Assembly: GCA_031216445.1 (NCBI GenBank)
Contig: CM062216.1
Location: 3,965,501 to 4,029,500 of the forward strand
Origin: Lateolabrax maculatus
Taxonomy: Eukaryota; Chordata; Actinopteri; Acropomatiformes; Lateolabracidae
DNA length: 64,000 nucleotides
Direction of reading: 5' to 3'
Positions 50,001 through 61,656 of the stretch are shown piece after piece; positions within the stretch are counted from its first letter, which is position 1, and each line of letters begins with the position of its first letter. Made by a program: the position numbers and the translations under genes. Under the pieces are notes generated by a model. That model was not told the DNA's origin. It ran no database searches and saw only the letters and a list, made by a program, of their open reading frames with translations.

Positions 50001-52265
50001 TTTGGGTCCCAGGATAGAGATTCCCTTTAAGTTTCACATGATGCACTCAGGCCTGGTGCACGGCCTGGCTTTCTGGTTTGACGTGGCGTTTATGGGATCA
50101 GTGTAAGTCAGCTAATCACTGATAGACACATGCGAAATCCATATGGATTGTGTTGAATCTTTAGAAGTGCCTTTTAATTAGCCCTACACAGTTGTCTTGG
50201 CCTTACACCACCACTCTTTCTGCGCCCTCTCTGCAGGATGACAGTATGGCTGTCCACAGCACCCACAGAGCCTCTCACCCACTGGTATCAGGTGCGCTGT
50301 CTGCTGCAGTCTCCCCTCTTCACCAAGGCTGGTGATACGCTGTCCGGCACTGCAGTGCTGGTGGCCAACAAGAGGTATGATTAAAATTTCTCATGAAATA
50401 GTTAACTTGTAACTAGTATGAACCTAAGAAGTATTAACTGCTGACTTTAGAGACTAAAGAAATAGAAAAGAGGAAATAAAATACCCCACAGGCTCAAAAG
50501 TATAGAGGATTCAAAGGAATCAAATTGATTAAAAAGAGCAAAGAAAACAGTTGTTGCAAACAGCAGCAGCAAAGATCATGACACTTCCACATTTAAGCAA
50601 GCTGCTGAGAGGTTTCTAGCTCACTACCTCTGTTCATTTGTATCCATAGTAACCACACAGGAGAAAGTCATGCAAACTGATTTTACTATTTCAGTGCACT
50701 TTGAAATCAGTCATAGTACAATTCAGTAAAAGCTGGTCCTAAATATTTGCAGATCTCCTTGTAGACGGCAAAAATGCGTAGTTCCCAAAATGTGGAACTA
50801 TTCCTTTAAGGCCACAGGGCCTTGATTTGTCAGTTAATACAAAGCTGATCTTCTTTCTCATCAGGCAAAGCTACGACATCAGTATTGTTGCCCAGGTGGA
50901 CCAGACAGGATCAAAGTCCAGCAATCTCCTGGACTTGAAGAACCCCTTTTTCAGGTGAGTTGGTCTCTTGAGCCCAGTAACACACCTGGATATGGACCGC
51001 ATCATTAAAGGGTTTAGGTAGGGAACTCTGTCCGTCTCTCTAATGTCTAATGTGTGTATGTATTTGCAGGTACACAGGCTCCACCCCAAACCCCCCTCCT
51101 GGCTCACACTACACCTCCCCGTCTGAGAACATGTGGAACACGGGGGCGGCCTACAGCATGAGTCAGGGGATGCCTGTATCAGGTGAACACACACATAAAC
51201 ACTGGTAGATGAAACATATCCTCCATGTGTTTACAAGGGGATCCCAGCTTGACATTTTTCCATCCGTAGTAGCATGGAAATGTTGAGTATTTGACACATT
51301 TTGAAGATGGAAATATCAATTTATTTTCTAATTGATTCACTTCACAGGGGTACAGAGTAATACATGTTATACTTTTTCAACTGTAAACATCAACATTAAC
51401 AAGGCTGAAAGCAAGGGCTTTATCAGGTAAGGACTTCTGGTTCTGTTTTTCACCTTTCGACAGACTTGGTCCATTGGAGGGGACCAGAGATTCCTAGTGT
51501 AACTGAAGATGATGGTGACCTTGAGTGTGAAGGTGTGGAAAGAGCCTGTAGCCCACAGTGTTTAGCCAGGTTTCCGTCCAAATGTGTTGCAAATTTTACG
51601 TGGATTTCGAGAAAATCGCCAAAAGAAAATACAAATGAATGCTTGTTCTGCGATTAATAGGAGTTTCATAGAGATGAGCAGTAGGTGGGGCCAATTCTCC
51701 AGTCAGAAAACCATAATACCATTGCAGAAGAAGAGTGCGCAGCAAGATGACATATTTACAAGAGCAACAGTCGAACATCAAGCGGTGAAAAACTACGTAG
51801 AAGACTTTCATTTCTATTTGTTTCATGTATTAAGTTGAGGAAGGTTACATCGGATCTGTGTGGAGTGATGAGGAGACTGTAGCCATGTTTTCGCGCATAA
51901 TTGGAATAGCTGGGAAGACGGCGACAGCGGAAACAGCTGATCGATCAGTCATGTGAGTTAAATGTTCGCTATGTCAGTACTTATTGGACAAAGGTGTTTC
52001 CATCTCCCATTTTGCACATTAACTCTTTTTCAAAAAAGTTAAGAACCACAATTATTAAAATTTGGGGTATTTTTGCCATTTCCATCAACCTTTTCTAATG
52101 GGATAGCTCAAAATGCGCAAAAAATTATATTATATTATATGAAACACAGGGAGATCTGTGTCTTTTAAAATCATACAGACCAATATCTGATTCCTGTCAG
52201 ATCACATGTCCACATATGAGTGGCCCACAACTACAAAAACTGATATGAAAAGTGATCTTAATCAG

Positions 52266-52299
<34 letters not shown>

Positions 52300-53892
52300 A
52301 ATTAAGAGTAACGTTACTGGAAATGTAATGAAACTACTAACTTACTCCACACACTACAAACACGGTCTTCAGTTTACAGAGACAAATGCAGAACAGGACA
52401 GCAAAACAACTTGTCACCTGGATATTGAAACCGTGCTTATGCAGTATGTTCTGTTTTATTCATTACCGTATTTGCCGTGTTGAAAACCAGCTGTTTCACT
52501 CCATCTCCTCAGTACTACCTGGAACTTGGATTTAGTTTCACATCATGAGCAGTGCCCAAATTTATAGGAAAATGTGCAAACCTGTACGGACATTTAGGAG
52601 AACTTTTGGCAAGACCTGCATGCCTTTACACAATATTCACCCTGAATATTTGGCACCACATTAACTAACAGCAGTAGAAATCAAAGTATGCTTCAAATGA
52701 CTTTATCCATTTTGAAGAACATTTTACACTCTGAAATTAGCGTTTCTTGTTCTTGGGGAGTCAGACAAACCATTAAATATTAATTTAATCCCCCAGTCAA
52801 ACGTTTTGATTAAAAAGTGACACACCTACTACTACTTCTTTGTTTTCTGATTATGAATCAACTGTGATCCATTGTAAAGGGTTGGTCAGTGGTTTTTGTT
52901 TCTTTGATGGATGATGCTCCCAGATTTCTCCTAGTGTGGAAAGCCGACCCCCCCCTCCCCCCTGTGAGTGCTAACGCTGCGGTTGACCCAAGTTACATGA
53001 TGGCACCACACGGGGCAGAGGAGATAATGAGAGAGCTGAATATAAGGAGATGCAGCATGTTTTCCTCAGAGTAAAAGTCGATTGCTTTGTTTTCTGTCTC
53101 CCCTCTAGGGATGCCTGCAGCTTATGACCTCAGTACAGTCATCGGCAGTGGCCCGTCAGTGTCTCACAACAACCTCATCCCCTTGGGTACGAATCACAGT
53201 CCTCCTGACTTGTCCTCATCTCATGGAACTAGATGTGACGAATAGGAGAGCGGCAGAGAAAGTCTGCAGTGCAGCATGAAAACATGATGTCTGAACAGAA
53301 GTGTGCATATCCTGGTCTCTAGTGAACACTGCAGCGCTGGGACATGGAGACTAGATTTCTTAAATATTAAATATTTCTCCATCACAAGGCTGAAACAAAA
53401 TATTCTGTAGGATCGATCGTTTCTGCAGCGTTACTGAATGACACAGCTGTTACATGATGTGTGACCTGATCAGAAGTCATGTAGATGTAGAGATGTCAGA
53501 TTACTGAATGTAAATGACATACTAATGATACTAATCAGCATTTTCATAATACCTTTGTGTAACTTTAGTATTTATTATCAAATTATGTACACGGTCAGCA
53601 ACAGTGTTACAGTATATAGTACCCCTTTTCCTTTCAGCTGCATTTACCTTTTACTCAACTGACATTTCGTCTCCTTTCAATGCTTACACTGCAAGTTGCA
53701 CTTCACACACTTTCAGAGTTTTCATCTCTTGAACAACAAAAACGTATACTGATACTTCCCTCAGCACTTACACTTTAAAGTTTAAAGTTCAGTTTACCAG
53801 CTATTTCAACTTCTTCAAGTTACAAGTTGCACTACTGCTGTGAGTAACTGTAGATTGTGGCTACAGAACACAAGGCACAAGAGTCCCTCACA

Positions 53893-53945
<53 letters not shown>

Positions 53946-54380
53946 CACAAACAGGAAGCAACAGGAGCTGAAGTCTGTCGCAGTGCTGCACACATCATTA
54001 ACTGTGCTTTCCTCTCTGATTGGTCACAGTGAACACAGGAATTGTAAACCACACCCACTCCAGGATGGGCTCCATCATGAGCACAGGAATTGTCCAGGGT
54101 ATGTCCACCTGCCACTTTGTAAAAACACAACAGTTACAGAAGTGCATACCATGAAATCAGTCTGTGTTGCTTAACAGAAATGTACCATGCACGCATCTTT
54201 CGGGGTAATATTGAATGTAAATCTCTGTCCTTCCTTCCAGGAGCCACTACGGGCCAGTCAGGCCCCAGCAGCAGCGGTACTTACTATCCTGTCACCAACC
54301 AGTTCACCATGGGGGGCGCTGCCATCTCCATGGCCTCGCCGATGGTCATCCCCAGCAACACCATGCATTACGGCAGTTAA
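38448..54380 (+). CDS. carm1: Coactivator-associated arginine methyltransferase 1 (PRMT4)
   Basis: Exons: 38448-38589, 44455-44580, 45246-45352, 46102-46206, 46858-46968, 47120-47297, 47448-47538, 49277-49358, 49828-49913, 50013-50102, 50237-50374, 50865-50954, 51070-51182, 53109-53186, 54030-54098 and 54241-54380. They give 581 aa (human 608). CARM1 is a type I enzyme that makes asymmetric dimethylarginine on histone H3 (R17, R26), p300/CBP and splicing factors. Seen are the PH-like N-terminal domain, the SAM motif VLDVGCGSG (162-170), the double-E loop SEPMGYMLFNE (Glu231, Glu240), the THW loop (387-389) and the flexible C-terminal activation domain ending NTMHYGS. The mammalian Ala/Gly-rich N-terminal extension is absent; the protein starts MAVSVFPGVRLL. 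Exon 15 (69 nt) can be skipped in frame and holds Arg524, equivalent to the automethylated Arg551 of mammals. Confidence 0.97.
39341..42373 (+). other. carm1: carm1 intron 1, first part
   Basis: No exon with recognisable similarity. A 69-codon open frame at 39351-39560 has a hydrophobic stretch but no family match that I know. From about 40020 on the sequence looks like interspersed repeat debris; 41897-41914 matches 35381-35398 in reverse orientation. Confidence 0.4.
42374..42850. mobile_element. Nonautonomous DNA transposon with imperfect TIRs, carm1 intron 1
   Basis: The left end AGCCTGGGAACCAGACGAAT pairs with the reverse complement of the right end, AGCCTGGCATCGCCAGACTAA. The interior contains a 17-bp unit (CGACAGGACGTACTGTC) repeated 2.6 times at 42706-42750. 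A shortened relative lies at 10799-10962. The termini suggest a PIF/Harbinger-like or related superfamily, which I cannot confirm. Confidence 0.75.
43297..43487 (+). mobile_element. tRNA-derived SINE
   Basis: ACTGGGTAGAGCGCGTGCC resembles the D-arm/A-box part of a tRNA, and GCGGCCCGGATCC lies where the B box would be but has diverged. The body TTTGCTCCATGTCATCTCTC and the tail CCAATAAAAAAGCTGGAAAA, followed by GCCCAAAAAATAATCTTCAG, are typical of a common percomorph SINE as I remember it. It is not a functional tRNA gene. Confidence 0.75.
43590..43695. mobile_element. Probable hAT-type MITE end
   Basis: ATTGGCCAATACCGATGTTT followed by GGTGCATCCCTAA matches the terminal region of a very common teleost element (…CCGATATCGGTGCATCCCTA). 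Only one end is recognised. Confidence 0.5.
43980..44250. repeat. Probable interspersed repeat in carm1 intron 1
   Basis: The block containing GAATGAGTCACAGTGTTTCA, ACTGGGTGACAGAGTACTTC and CCCACATACACATGCACTGA resembles a repeat that I recall from several percomorph genomes. No termini are defined. Confidence 0.35.
46971..47004. repeat. (AC)n microsatellite abutting the carm1 exon 5 donor
   Basis: About 17 AC units beginning two to three bases after the GT of the donor at 46969. The intron starts GTCC(AC)n. Confidence 0.95.
47539..49276 (+). other. carm1: carm1 intron 7, no nested gene seen
   Basis: A 1.7-kb intron with a small tandem duplication (GTCGCGCAGT twice, about 48108-48128) and an interrupted (TG)n tract at 48567-48598. 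No coding or RNA gene was recognised. Confidence 0.5.
48567..48598. repeat. Interrupted (TG)n tract in carm1 intron 7
   Basis: About 15 TG units with one TTTG interruption. It is complementary in the transcript to the CA tract at 46971-47004. Confidence 0.9.
51556..52115. mobile_element. Probable interspersed element in carm1 intron 13
   Basis: It starts at GTTTAGCCAGGTTTCCGTCC and ends near CTAATGGGATAGCTCAAAAT. The left part and an internal block (GTTTCCATCTCCCATTTTGC) share the theme GTTTCC-TC-AA/TTT-GCA, then a T-rich run and CGAGAAAA/TCAAAAAAG. Similar sequence is frequent in teleost genomes as I remember it. Boundaries are approximate. Confidence 0.45.
52265..52299. repeat. (TTGA)n microsatellite
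   Basis: About eight TTGA/ATTG units in carm1 intron 13. Confidence 0.95.
53187..54029 (+). other. carm1: carm1 intron 14 (upstream of alternative exon 15)
   Basis: An 843-bp intron whose 3' part carries an (AC)24 tract at 53894-53941, 89 bp before the exon 15 acceptor (CTGATTGGTCACAG). The acceptor has a poor pyrimidine tract. Confidence 0.55.
53894..53941. repeat. (AC)n microsatellite upstream of carm1 exon 15
   Basis: About 24 uninterrupted AC units. CA repeats bind hnRNP L in vertebrates, so this one lies where it could influence exon 15 inclusion. Confidence 0.95.
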
Positions 54381-54922
54381 GACGAAGACCTCGCAAAGAC
54401 GTCTTCGTCCTCCCCGCCCCCGCATGATGAGTTCCCCAACCCCTCCCAGTGGAGCCCCCCCCCGCCCTCAGTCCGCCCCCACCCTCCAACCCTGACTGAC
54501 CCACTGACCGCAGCCAAAACCAATATACCAAAACCAGTGCTGTGCTGGCACTCCCTCCTCTTGTTGGTCATCCTCATTCTGCTCTGTTCAGTCTGTCACT
54601 GAACGGGGGGGACGCTCTCGTATCCGTCCAGACTCTTGTATCGCTAACAGGCGAAACCTCCTTTTTCCCCCCTCGTGGATTCATTGGGATTGTAACACGT
54701 GCACAGCCGAGATGCACGGCAGTTATCATCTCACTCCATCGACATTTATATCAATCCCTCCTCTCCCCTTCCTTTCTCTGTTTTTTGTCACGTCACGATG
54801 ACCCCCAAAGTGTTTCTCCGAACCCTTCCTTCAAGAATCAACTTGTTGCCAGATACCAGCATCAGTCCGTTCCTATAGTTTTAGACTTACGCTGAAGTTT
54901 TTCATTAGTACAGTAGGACACT

Positions 54923-54959
<37 letters not shown>

Positions 54960-55527
54960 ACACTCATCTCTGGGCCGCCATCTTGGCTCCTCATATCTAA
55001 ACCAATCTTCAAGGTCCCTCAGATATTCTCAAGAGAATGACTCATGATAGAAAACTGTTCCTTCAAATCACAAAACACATTTTCCCTGCTTACCACTAGT
55101 CAGTCTACTCATGCAGATAGTTTTGGATTTAGGCAAAGGCAGATATATCAGAAAACTGAAGCCATCTACATGTCTGGAAAATATGCTTTTATTGTGACTT
55201 GGACAAACTGACCCTACAAGTTCTGCTCATTACTCAGTGTGTGGTTCTACTTAAACGCAGTGTTGTTCCACTAAGTTTTGTGAGAATGGCACGCTGGTCA
55301 CTTTCCATGCTGAGTGTTCAGATAAATAGGCGCCGTTATCATCTGTGTGTCTTCTGTAGATTGTAGGTTCCAGTCCTCTTTGGTAATACTTCTGCGTACA
55401 CTACATTGACTGGAAGTGGGCTCCATGTTAGCGTACATCAAATCAAATGATGATTAGCCTCATGGTAGCACATGGCGATAGGCTCTTGCATAAAAGAACA
55501 GCTCTGATATCTATATTGTATTTTTAA
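54381..55527 (+). other. carm1: carm1 3' UTR, proximal part
   Basis: C-rich sequence follows the stop, with CCCCCCCCCGCCC near 54460. A (CAT)n repeat lies at 54922-54959, and CCGCCATCTTGG at 54976-54987 is a reverse-complement YY1 motif. No coding potential is recognised. Confidence 0.55.
54922..54959. repeat. (ATC)n microsatellite in carm1 3' UTR
   Basis: About 12 ATC units, 540 bp after the carm1 stop. Confidence 0.95.
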
Positions 55528-56065
55528 AGCTGCATGAATTGATTTTTGACCATTTGGGGGCAGGAGAGCCAGCCGATAACACAGCACTGATCTATCACCT
55601 TATACAGTTGTTATAGTCAGCGTGCCAGCTGGCAGTTATTTACTCATCTAGCACACATGGAACAATATTCTGATCACCATGTAAATCCAATATTCCCTTT
55701 CTTTTTAAGCTCTGTTTTGGGCTCCACCTCCTGAGAAAAATATCTGGCTCTTCAGCTGGTAAATGCTCCGCTCATGTCCACCAGCTAATCGTTAAATTTA
55801 ATCCGTCTGCTGTTTGGTCCTGAGCAGGTAGTTTAACAGTGGGTTTTATCTGAAAACATCTGCCAGCTGATGAGAGCTGTGATACTGAACAAAACTGTAA
55901 AGTTTTCGGCCATAAAACCAGAATAATGAGCTGAAAGATGATAAAAAGCTCAACAGAGCTGAAGGGAACTGCAGTGTTGAGTCATTCTTCTCTGTGGGTT
56001 CATCACTCTGAATGACCCCTTTTTAACATTTGATCTATTGTTAATATTAAAATATTGATATGTGC
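55528..56065 (+). mobile_element. MITE-like element with TAAAGCTGCA ends
   Basis: The left end TTTAAAGCTGCATGAATTGA and right end ATATTGATATGTGCAGCTTT form an inverted repeat of about 11 bp (TAAAGCTGCA). The 540-bp interior is non-coding. The 3' half aligns with 6965-7205 in CLN3 intron 9, which shows it is an interspersed family. It lies in the carm1 3' UTR or just downstream. Confidence 0.7.
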
Positions 56066-58278
56066 AGCTTTAAATATGTTTGTACAACTTACTTGTACCT
56101 GTGATGAAGTTAGCCTGGCTTAGCTCAAAGAAAAATCTGCTACCATCTTTATCTAAAATATACATCTCCCAAAAACTCCAAAGCTGTCTTAATTCAGCTT
56201 TATTTTTACATATTAGATAAACAACATGAAGCATAAAGTAAATAGGAGAGACATTTTCAGATCAGCACAACTAACAACAGCTGGGTGTCTGCACACAGCA
56301 GCTCAACAGTCTTGTCCTCACAGTGGGGTTGGCAGCTTTGAGTGCCGTCCAAAGTGAATATAAGCCAGGCGACACTTTATCTTCTCTTACAACCAATAAA
56401 AAGGAGTTGTTGGGAGGTGTATTTTGTCTGGTTTTTGACAGAGCTAGGCTAACCTTACCACTGAGATACATCTCTGTACATGCTCGGTGAACTTGAATCA
56501 GTGGGTCTTCTCATTTGACTGGATTTCATGGCAAACAAGCATATTTCCTGAAACAAACAGTTTAGAGCTGCTACAGGTTATAATTCTGTCCCTTTTGAGT
56601 GGGTGGTCAGATTTTTGGGATTCACTTTGTTTGACACATACAGAGACCTTTAGTGTTAGGCTGTCCCATGAGACACCAGTCTGCCGGAGACCGGTGGATG
56701 AATTCAGCGTGTTCTTGATACCTGACACGAAAGGTGACCAATGGGGACAGTCTGTCTTTGTGAAAGCTAGTCCTGTACACCTGAAACACACCACCTGCTG
56801 CTGCCGTTCTCCTCACTCAGTGTTTTCAGGCCAAGAGGACGCCGCAGCAGCTCCTCCAGCAGCCACTGAGTAGTTTGGAGGAGGACGATTCAGAGAATGC
56901 ACCAGGAAGGACCAGTAACCCAGGGGAATGAGAAAAGCTGTGCCGGATTGGCAACGTCCTCGTTTACATCCCCCCCCCCCCCCCGCTTCTCCTCCCAACC
57001 TCCTTTTTGAGACTGAGAGACTTGGATGTCGAGGCGCGGGAGACGGGGCCAGCCCGCCAGCCTCCCTCCTCGTCCGTTCACTATGTACGACCTCCGACAT
57101 ATCATGCCCCCTCCCCTCGACACCCGGCACCCCCCTTTTATCAGTCAAGGAGAGAGAGACTGACACATGTATGCATTGCTTCCAGTGTCACAACTATTGG
57201 ACTCGGTTAATTTGGAATTTATGAGTTAGCAAGTTTTAAGAGAGCTGAGAAAAGATGTCTCTTTGTAGGATTAACCTTTTTGTTGTCTTTATTTTGTTTT
57301 TTTTCTTTCACAAAAAACAACAAAGAATGAAAAAAAGAGAGCAAATTAAATGTGGTGGACATGTTCCAAAACCATCCTGGAATCATGTGTTGTAGTACTT
57401 TAATTTGTTCCCTCTAGTTGTTAAATAGACTGTGGACACACCAGATGTTAACCATGTGGTAGCTAGTCTTAGCGATCATGTCCTTTTTGTCATGGAATCA
57501 TTGCTGTGTGTAGTCAATAGTGGCCTCCACTTTTATCATGGAAAAGTGTACGAGGAAGACTGTGTGTCATGTTCTGTCATTTGTGTGTGTGTTGACCAAC
57601 CAGTAATAACACTTTTCTCACTTGTCTGACGTCGACTCTTCTGCTCCAGACGTGATGCACAGTAAACGCTGCAAGTGAGTCCTTCAACTGCCGAGGGCTC
57701 GACAGCTCAGAGCCAGCGGCTCCTGTCAAATTATAAGCCGTTCATTCTGCAGTAACAGGTGGAAACTGGTACTATCCAAGTAAAATAGATGGAAGCAGTA
57801 ATAGAACAGCTGGTGATACAGGATGAAGCGGGTTATTGGAGAGTCGACAGCTAGCAGCCGTGCGAGGCCGTACTCAGGCACAGAGGGCAAATGTCAACAC
57901 AAATCACTGCGAGACCAGCACCACGTCGTCTTCTGTTTGCTGTAGTTAACTGCAGCAGACATGTTCAGCACATCTGCTGCAGTTATTGATGAAAGCACCT
58001 TTAAGTGGTGTATAATGGTCATTACTGTTTCCCGTCATGAACACATTCTGTTTGCTGGTAGAAACTTCGGGTTTGATATCAAAAATTAAACTTTTTTCGA
58101 TACTTTGAGGAACCGTTTTTTCTACAATACCCTTTTTTTCTTTTAACAAAAGAAGCCAAAGTTCTCAAATGTTAATCTTTAATATCACAAAAGTGTTAAA
58201 ACGATGTGGGATTTGGGCCGGACTACGTCTTGGCCAGATGCAGTAGTTTCGTAGTCTTGTCGCTGCTATGAGGTTGGC
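56066..58278. other. carm1 distal 3' region
   Basis: Contains a poly-C run at about 56970-56984 within locally GC-rich sequence (56870-57160), then AT-rich DNA. Open frames across the GC-rich part have no recognisable family. Whether this is 3' UTR or intergenic is not resolved. Confidence 0.4.
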
Positions 58279-58284
58279 AATAAA
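58279..58284 (+). terminator. carm1: Candidate distal poly(A) signal of carm1
   Basis: AATAAA in GGCAATAAAGCG, 3.9 kb after the stop codon. No canonical AATAAA nearer to the stop was noticed, so a long 3' UTR is possible. Position-based inference only. Confidence 0.3.
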
Positions 58285-60260
58285 GCGACAAATATATTTC
58301 CCAAAATGTTGAAACTTATTATAAATGTCTAAACACAAGCAGCCATATAAGAACTTTGTCTAAATAAAACACTATCTAAAGGTGGCAGAAGCCTGATTTA
58401 AATCAAGTATCTGATCAAAGAATCAGAACAAGTCAACAAATGTGAGCAGACAGTTTTCAGTATTTCTCACCTTTTGATACACATTTCAGTTGGTACCTAA
58501 AACCTTAATCTTAAATTCCAAGGTTTGTTTACTGATGGTTGTTTGTTGCTGGTAACACGGTCAGGGTGTCTGGTGATGACTCCTGGTAGATGGAGCTGAA
58601 GAAGGTGCTGCTTTCACTTCATCCAAAATCATGGAAATAGCCACCAGATGACCCAAAACAGAGCTCCTATTGTGTGTGTGTCTTTTTCCCATTTTAAACT
58701 GATATTTTACACCTTTTTGTCCAAATGTAAATCAGAGATTAAAATTAAAATGTGATTAATAAACATGTTAAAATAAAAAAGAACACAAACGAACCAGTAG
58801 GTAATGTCCTACTGCTGGAACCAACCTCGAAAAAAACTGGTTCACATGAGGCTCTAGCCTCCGTCATTGTGTCGGGCAGAGCAACAAACATTTCAACCAT
58901 CCCACTGACATCAGAGCTCACCTGAGGGGCCCTCCTGCCCATGTGTCTCTGTGCCGCTGCTGACGAGATTCTCCTCATAAAATGACGAACGATGCAGACA
59001 AAGCGATCAGTTGGCTTGGCAGCAGCTCGTTTTCCTTTATAGATGATGAGACATGCAGTAATTACCGACCCCGTGAACAAGAGGACAGTTGGGACATTTG
59101 TTATTGCTCCACATGTTAAATATGATCATCTAAGATTTACAGAACATTCAGCATCTTATGCCTGAAATTTAAATATAAATGACATTCTTTTCTATTATCC
59201 TTAACAGAAGTTTTGCTGGTGATTTTGACCAGTGACGAGCAGGTAAGGCAAAGTTGTATGAGTTTGTGAATACACACTCCAATATAAAAGTCTTCCCTGG
59301 TCATCTGAATGAACACAGACCGGTTCACTCCACCGATATCTGACGCCTATTCCCACATATGAATGTGACCCAAAAACAGATCTGAGAACAGCGGATTCAG
59401 TGCTTCAGTGTTGTCTCCCCCTTACGTGTTCAGAAGATAAAGAAGCACAATTGGGTCTGAATTGGGTCACTGGTGCCAGGAGCTGTGGATGTAGGCCAGC
59501 GGTCTCCAGGAGGGTACCCCGAGTCTGCTGTGTAAGCGTCCCTGCCTCAGCTCTCTCAGACAGGAAGCCCCCTGGAGAGCTAACTTTCACATCAAGGACC
59601 AGGTGAACTCACAGGAGCTTAAGACACGACTCCATGACCCACATAACTTCCTCAGTCCACTGCCGACTAAACTTTAGTCGCCAGTTTTACATCGTCTAAA
59701 CTCGAGACTTGAACATCGTTGTTTCCAAATCTTAAGGGAGTCTCAAGACTTGGCCTCCTTTTGGTGACTCGCGTACACAAAGCACCAAATACGTCTTCCT
59801 CCAAAGTCCCATTATTGGTGAATCAGCCTGTCTAATTAGAGAGTGTCGCTGCTGCCCTCAGTCCGAGCCGCGTCCCAATTGCCTCAAGTTTTTTTTTTTT
59901 TTTTCAGGTTTGTCAGGAATCGGGGTTAATGTTCACAGGGCAGGTTGAGTCAACCAGAGCCTCCTCCGATGTAGCTGCTGTTGTGGATGATAACGAGCAT
60001 CTCCATCGCTGCCACTGAGGGCTGTTTGACCTTTGCTCTCACGTCTGTTGAGACAGGTCCATCTCAAGTCTCAAGTCCTTGCGACCAAGTCTTAACAGGC
60101 AAGGCAGCCCTTTCAGGTCTCTGAATGATGATGCAGCTTATGTTTATTGGCTGTCGGTAATCTAATTAAAGTGCTTTACATCATACTAGAAGTACCATGG
60201 AGCCCTGGCATGCACTGATGTTATTCAATGAGGAGGACAAACAATAAGGAGTAAGACTCT
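58285..60260. other. Convergent intergenic spacer carm1/yipf2
   Basis: About 2 kb with no recognised exon, RNA gene or repeat with defined ends. Confidence 0.4.
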
Positions 60261-60264
60261 TCAG

Positions 60265-60270
60265 TTTATT
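60265..60270 (-). terminator. yipf2: Candidate poly(A) signal of yipf2 (minus strand)
   Basis: TTTATT on + is AATAAA on the minus strand, about 1.4 kb beyond the yipf2 stop. It would give a long 3' UTR from 61656 to about 60245. Confidence 0.4.
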
Positions 60271-61656
60271 AACAAAAAAACAGCATCACAATAGGGAATA
60301 AATAGATCTGCAGACACAAACCCATTCCTCGATTTTCAATAAATCAGAATACAGAATACAGTCAGAAGGGTCCCTTTTCCAGTTTTAGTTGATAGAAACA
60401 TTCATAACCCGGCTCTCGAGTCGGGAGTGGCCTCCTGTCCCATGTGTGTGACTGTAGCAGGCTGACTGACAGGATACGTTCACAGGACACAGTGCTGGGA
60501 GGGAGCAACGCTCCGCTTCACAGCATTACGACGTGAGTCCGGGGTGCAGTTATGAGAAGGTCTCACTGCTGCTGTGATTAGTCGAGTAATTGATTAACAG
60601 AATTATTAATGCACACGTCATTTACCACAGCAAGACAGGGTCGAGAGCCATGCTAGGAATAACAAAAAAAAAACAACACTTAAATAGGCTGAATGAGCTG
60701 CTTTTTTTGTGTTAACTATTCAGAGCCATTCATTAAATAGTGAAACCAGATGCAAACAAACTACGTATAGCTCCTTTTACATTGGGGAACCTGTTGTTTT
60801 TTTGCACTTCATTCAGACGCAACTTTCTTATTTATAATTATAATTATAGATTCAATATCTGTTGGTTTTTGAGTCTTTTGGAGACTCCGTCACCTTTGGG
60901 AAATTGTGATGGGCATTTTTTTTCTTCTCTATTTTCCGATCTTTCATAAACTAAACAATCAAATCAAAAACAATCATCAGAGTCATCAAATCAAATAAAA
61001 GTCCAAACATCACATGATAATTCTTTTTTTCAACAGATTTAGAGGAGCACACGATTTCACAAAGTAGGTGCTTCGTCGTCACTTTCTTCCAAACTGACAA
61101 TTCATTTATCCAACTGACAATTCCTGATGTGATGAGGTAACTTACTTCTCTAAACTCAACAACCTGACGTCCATCAGATATCTCATCAAAAGGAATGATT
61201 GGTAGCAGCATGCTTTTACGATTGTATTTGGTTTAGAACAGTTTTTTCTCTTCCACTGACGAGTGATTCCTAATGTCTCCTTTTCGACTTGTGTCTGAAT
61301 CTCGCTGATGAAACAGGGGCAATCACAGTGTTGAAGGAAGCCATGCAAGATGAATAAGATGCACCCCCATCCTGAAACATCCCAGTAAGAATGTACAATT
61401 ATTGCAGTGAACGAGTGCTACTTCAGTCACAGTAGAACCGCCTCAGGATAAATTAGACTAACAACCATACACACACACACACACACACACAAACACACAC
61501 ACCTCCCAGAACTTAATCAGACGAGCACAGAACAAATCACACAACAGCATTATCCAACATGACCTCAACCAGCCCGTCTATACAAGGTTTTATATTTGCA
61601 TGTGATTCCAGATACAACAGAGACATCCTTCATTTCCTCCCTCTCCTTCCGTCTGG
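60271..61656 (-). other. yipf2: Probable yipf2 3' UTR
   Basis: AT-rich non-coding sequence between the yipf2 stop and the candidate poly(A) signal. It includes a (CA)n tract at 61467-61502 (+ strand). No other gene was recognised. Confidence 0.4.
61467..61502. repeat. (AC)n microsatellite
   Basis: About 17 AC units with one interruption; a UG repeat in a yipf2 transcript. Confidence 0.9.

Larger units (their letters stand above)
51183..53108 (+). other. carm1: carm1 intron 13
   Basis: A 1.9-kb intron that holds the repeat at 51556-52115 and the tetranucleotide repeat at 52265. Open frames in it have no recognised similarity. Confidence 0.45.

Noticed and set aside
56813..57224. Overlapping open frames on both strands near the poly-C run
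   Set aside because: They arise from local GC richness with few stop codons; no homologous domain, no shared splice structure with carm1.
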